Source: Sulfurivermis fontis (GTDB taxonomy: Bacteria > Pseudomonadota > Gammaproteobacteria > Thiohalomonadales > Thiohalomonadaceae). From it: a stretch of 64,000 nucleotides of DNA. Below the pieces are notes generated by a model, which saw only the letters and a list, made by a program, of their open reading frames with translations, was not told the origin of the DNA and made no database searches. The position numbers and the translations under genes were made by a program. Positions 63,664 to 64,000 of the stretch are shown piece by piece (position 1 is the first letter of the stretch; each line of letters begins with the position of its first letter). The stretch lies in contig NZ_AP018724.1 in the NCBI RefSeq assembly GCF_004001245.1, positions 1,976,501 through 2,040,500 on the forward strand. Direction: 5' to 3'.

Positions 63664-64000
63664 TCACCCTCCGGTGTGCGCCATGGCGCGCAACGGCCGA
63701 CCCGCCGCGGCATCGAACCGATGGCGTAGCGGTTTGGCCTCCAGGGCCTGGTGAATCATCGATTCGAGCAGTTGATCATCATTGCCGTCCAGCGCCGGCC
63801 GCATTGACCGACTGGCGATATCGCCGAGACAGGGATACAACATGCCGTCAGCACCGACCCGCAAGCGGTTGCAGGTGTCGCAGAAGTGACGCGAAATCGG
63901 CGTGATGAAACCGACGCGGGTCTCGGAATCGGCCACACGCCAGTAGCGAGCCGGCCCGCCGCCGGGCATTACATCGGGCAGCAGATTGAACTCGCGCTCC
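63664..64000 (-). CDS. moaA: GTP 3',8-cyclase MoaA (C-terminal part, cut by window edge)
   Basis: The frame runs in from the right edge (EREFNLLPDVMPGGGPARYW) and ends at 63664. The C-terminal iron-sulfur cluster site CDTCNRLRVGADGMLYPC is intact, and the end is AMAHTGG, as in full MoaA. It makes the cyclic pyranopterin intermediate of molybdenum cofactor synthesis. The radical-SAM N-terminus is outside the window. Confidence 0.95.
   Translation of the reverse strand, partial: EREFNLLPDVMPGGGPARYWRVADSETRVGFITPISRHFCDTCNRLRVGADGMLYPCLGDIASRSMRPALDGNDDQLLESMIHQALEAKPLRHRFDAAAGRPLRAMAHTGG

Overview
The window is GC-rich, densely coded chromosomal DNA that reads as a chemolithotrophic, sulfur-oxidising gammaproteobacterium. 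The evidence is a sox set (soxXYZA plus a separate soxB, no soxCD in the window), a rhodanese-tusA-dsrE2 sulfur-relay cluster, a YeeE/YedE transporter, and a housekeeping block (glyA-nrdR-ribD-ribE-ribBA-ribH-nusB-thiL-pgpA) in gammaproteobacterial order. I cannot name the genus from sequence alone.

Layout. 1-9.5 kb: the N-terminal part of a HAMP/PAS membrane sensor running off the left edge, an NhaD antiporter, then on the minus strand soxB and a two-component system with a SulP anion permease. 9.7-15.3 kb: a small coiled-coil protein, an antiporter-like RCK protein without the usual ion-binding residues, YcgL, DUF1015, a Pro/Ala-rich exported protein, a small methyltransferase-like protein and a secreted pentapeptide-repeat protein. 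15.4-20.2 kb (minus): a YbaK-HDOD fusion, DNA polymerase IV, and an uncharacterised membrane protein translationally coupled to a VWA lipoprotein. 20.3-27.3 kb: glycogen metabolism, with glgC, a GH57 hydrolase and malQ on the minus strand and glgB divergent. 27.4-33.6 kb: a 1670-residue secreted propeller-FN3-TPR-transglutaminase-like protein followed by two duplicated small secreted proteins. 33.7-38 kb: xseB-ispA-dxs (isoprenoids), then queD-folE2 (deazapurine/pterin). 38-46.2 kb (minus): glyA, nrdR, riboflavin synthesis, nusB, thiL, pgpA and a retropepsin-like protease. 46.6-58.4 kb: the sulfur region, with an exported protein beside a FadL-type porin, the dsrE2/tusA/rhodanese cluster, a BepA-like metalloprotease, soxXYZA, an SLC13-type permease, tRNA-Lys and YeeE. 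58.6-64 kb: a dsbA-dsbC-rhodanese-DUF255/DsbD-alpha thiol-redox operon, a DUF302 protein, a decayed Crp/Fnr regulator and the 3' end of moaA.

How it fits together. Thiosulfate would be bound to SoxYZ by SoxXA and hydrolysed by SoxB. Without SoxCD the sulfane sulfur would have to go to stored sulfur or to a cytoplasmic route, which matches the TusA/DsrE2/rhodanese relay. Three permeases (SulP, SLC13, YeeE) are candidates for sulfate, sulfite or thiosulfate traffic, and the Dsb/rhodanese operon would handle periplasmic thiols.

The main non-genic finding is a family of three MITE-like elements (205, 135 and 153 bp) built of chained hairpins. They have IS5-like ends and 4-bp YTAR-type target duplications, and at least two sit exactly in gene stop codons. 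Several other families of intergenic quasi-palindromes are also present. High GC produces many long antisense open frames, which I have left out.
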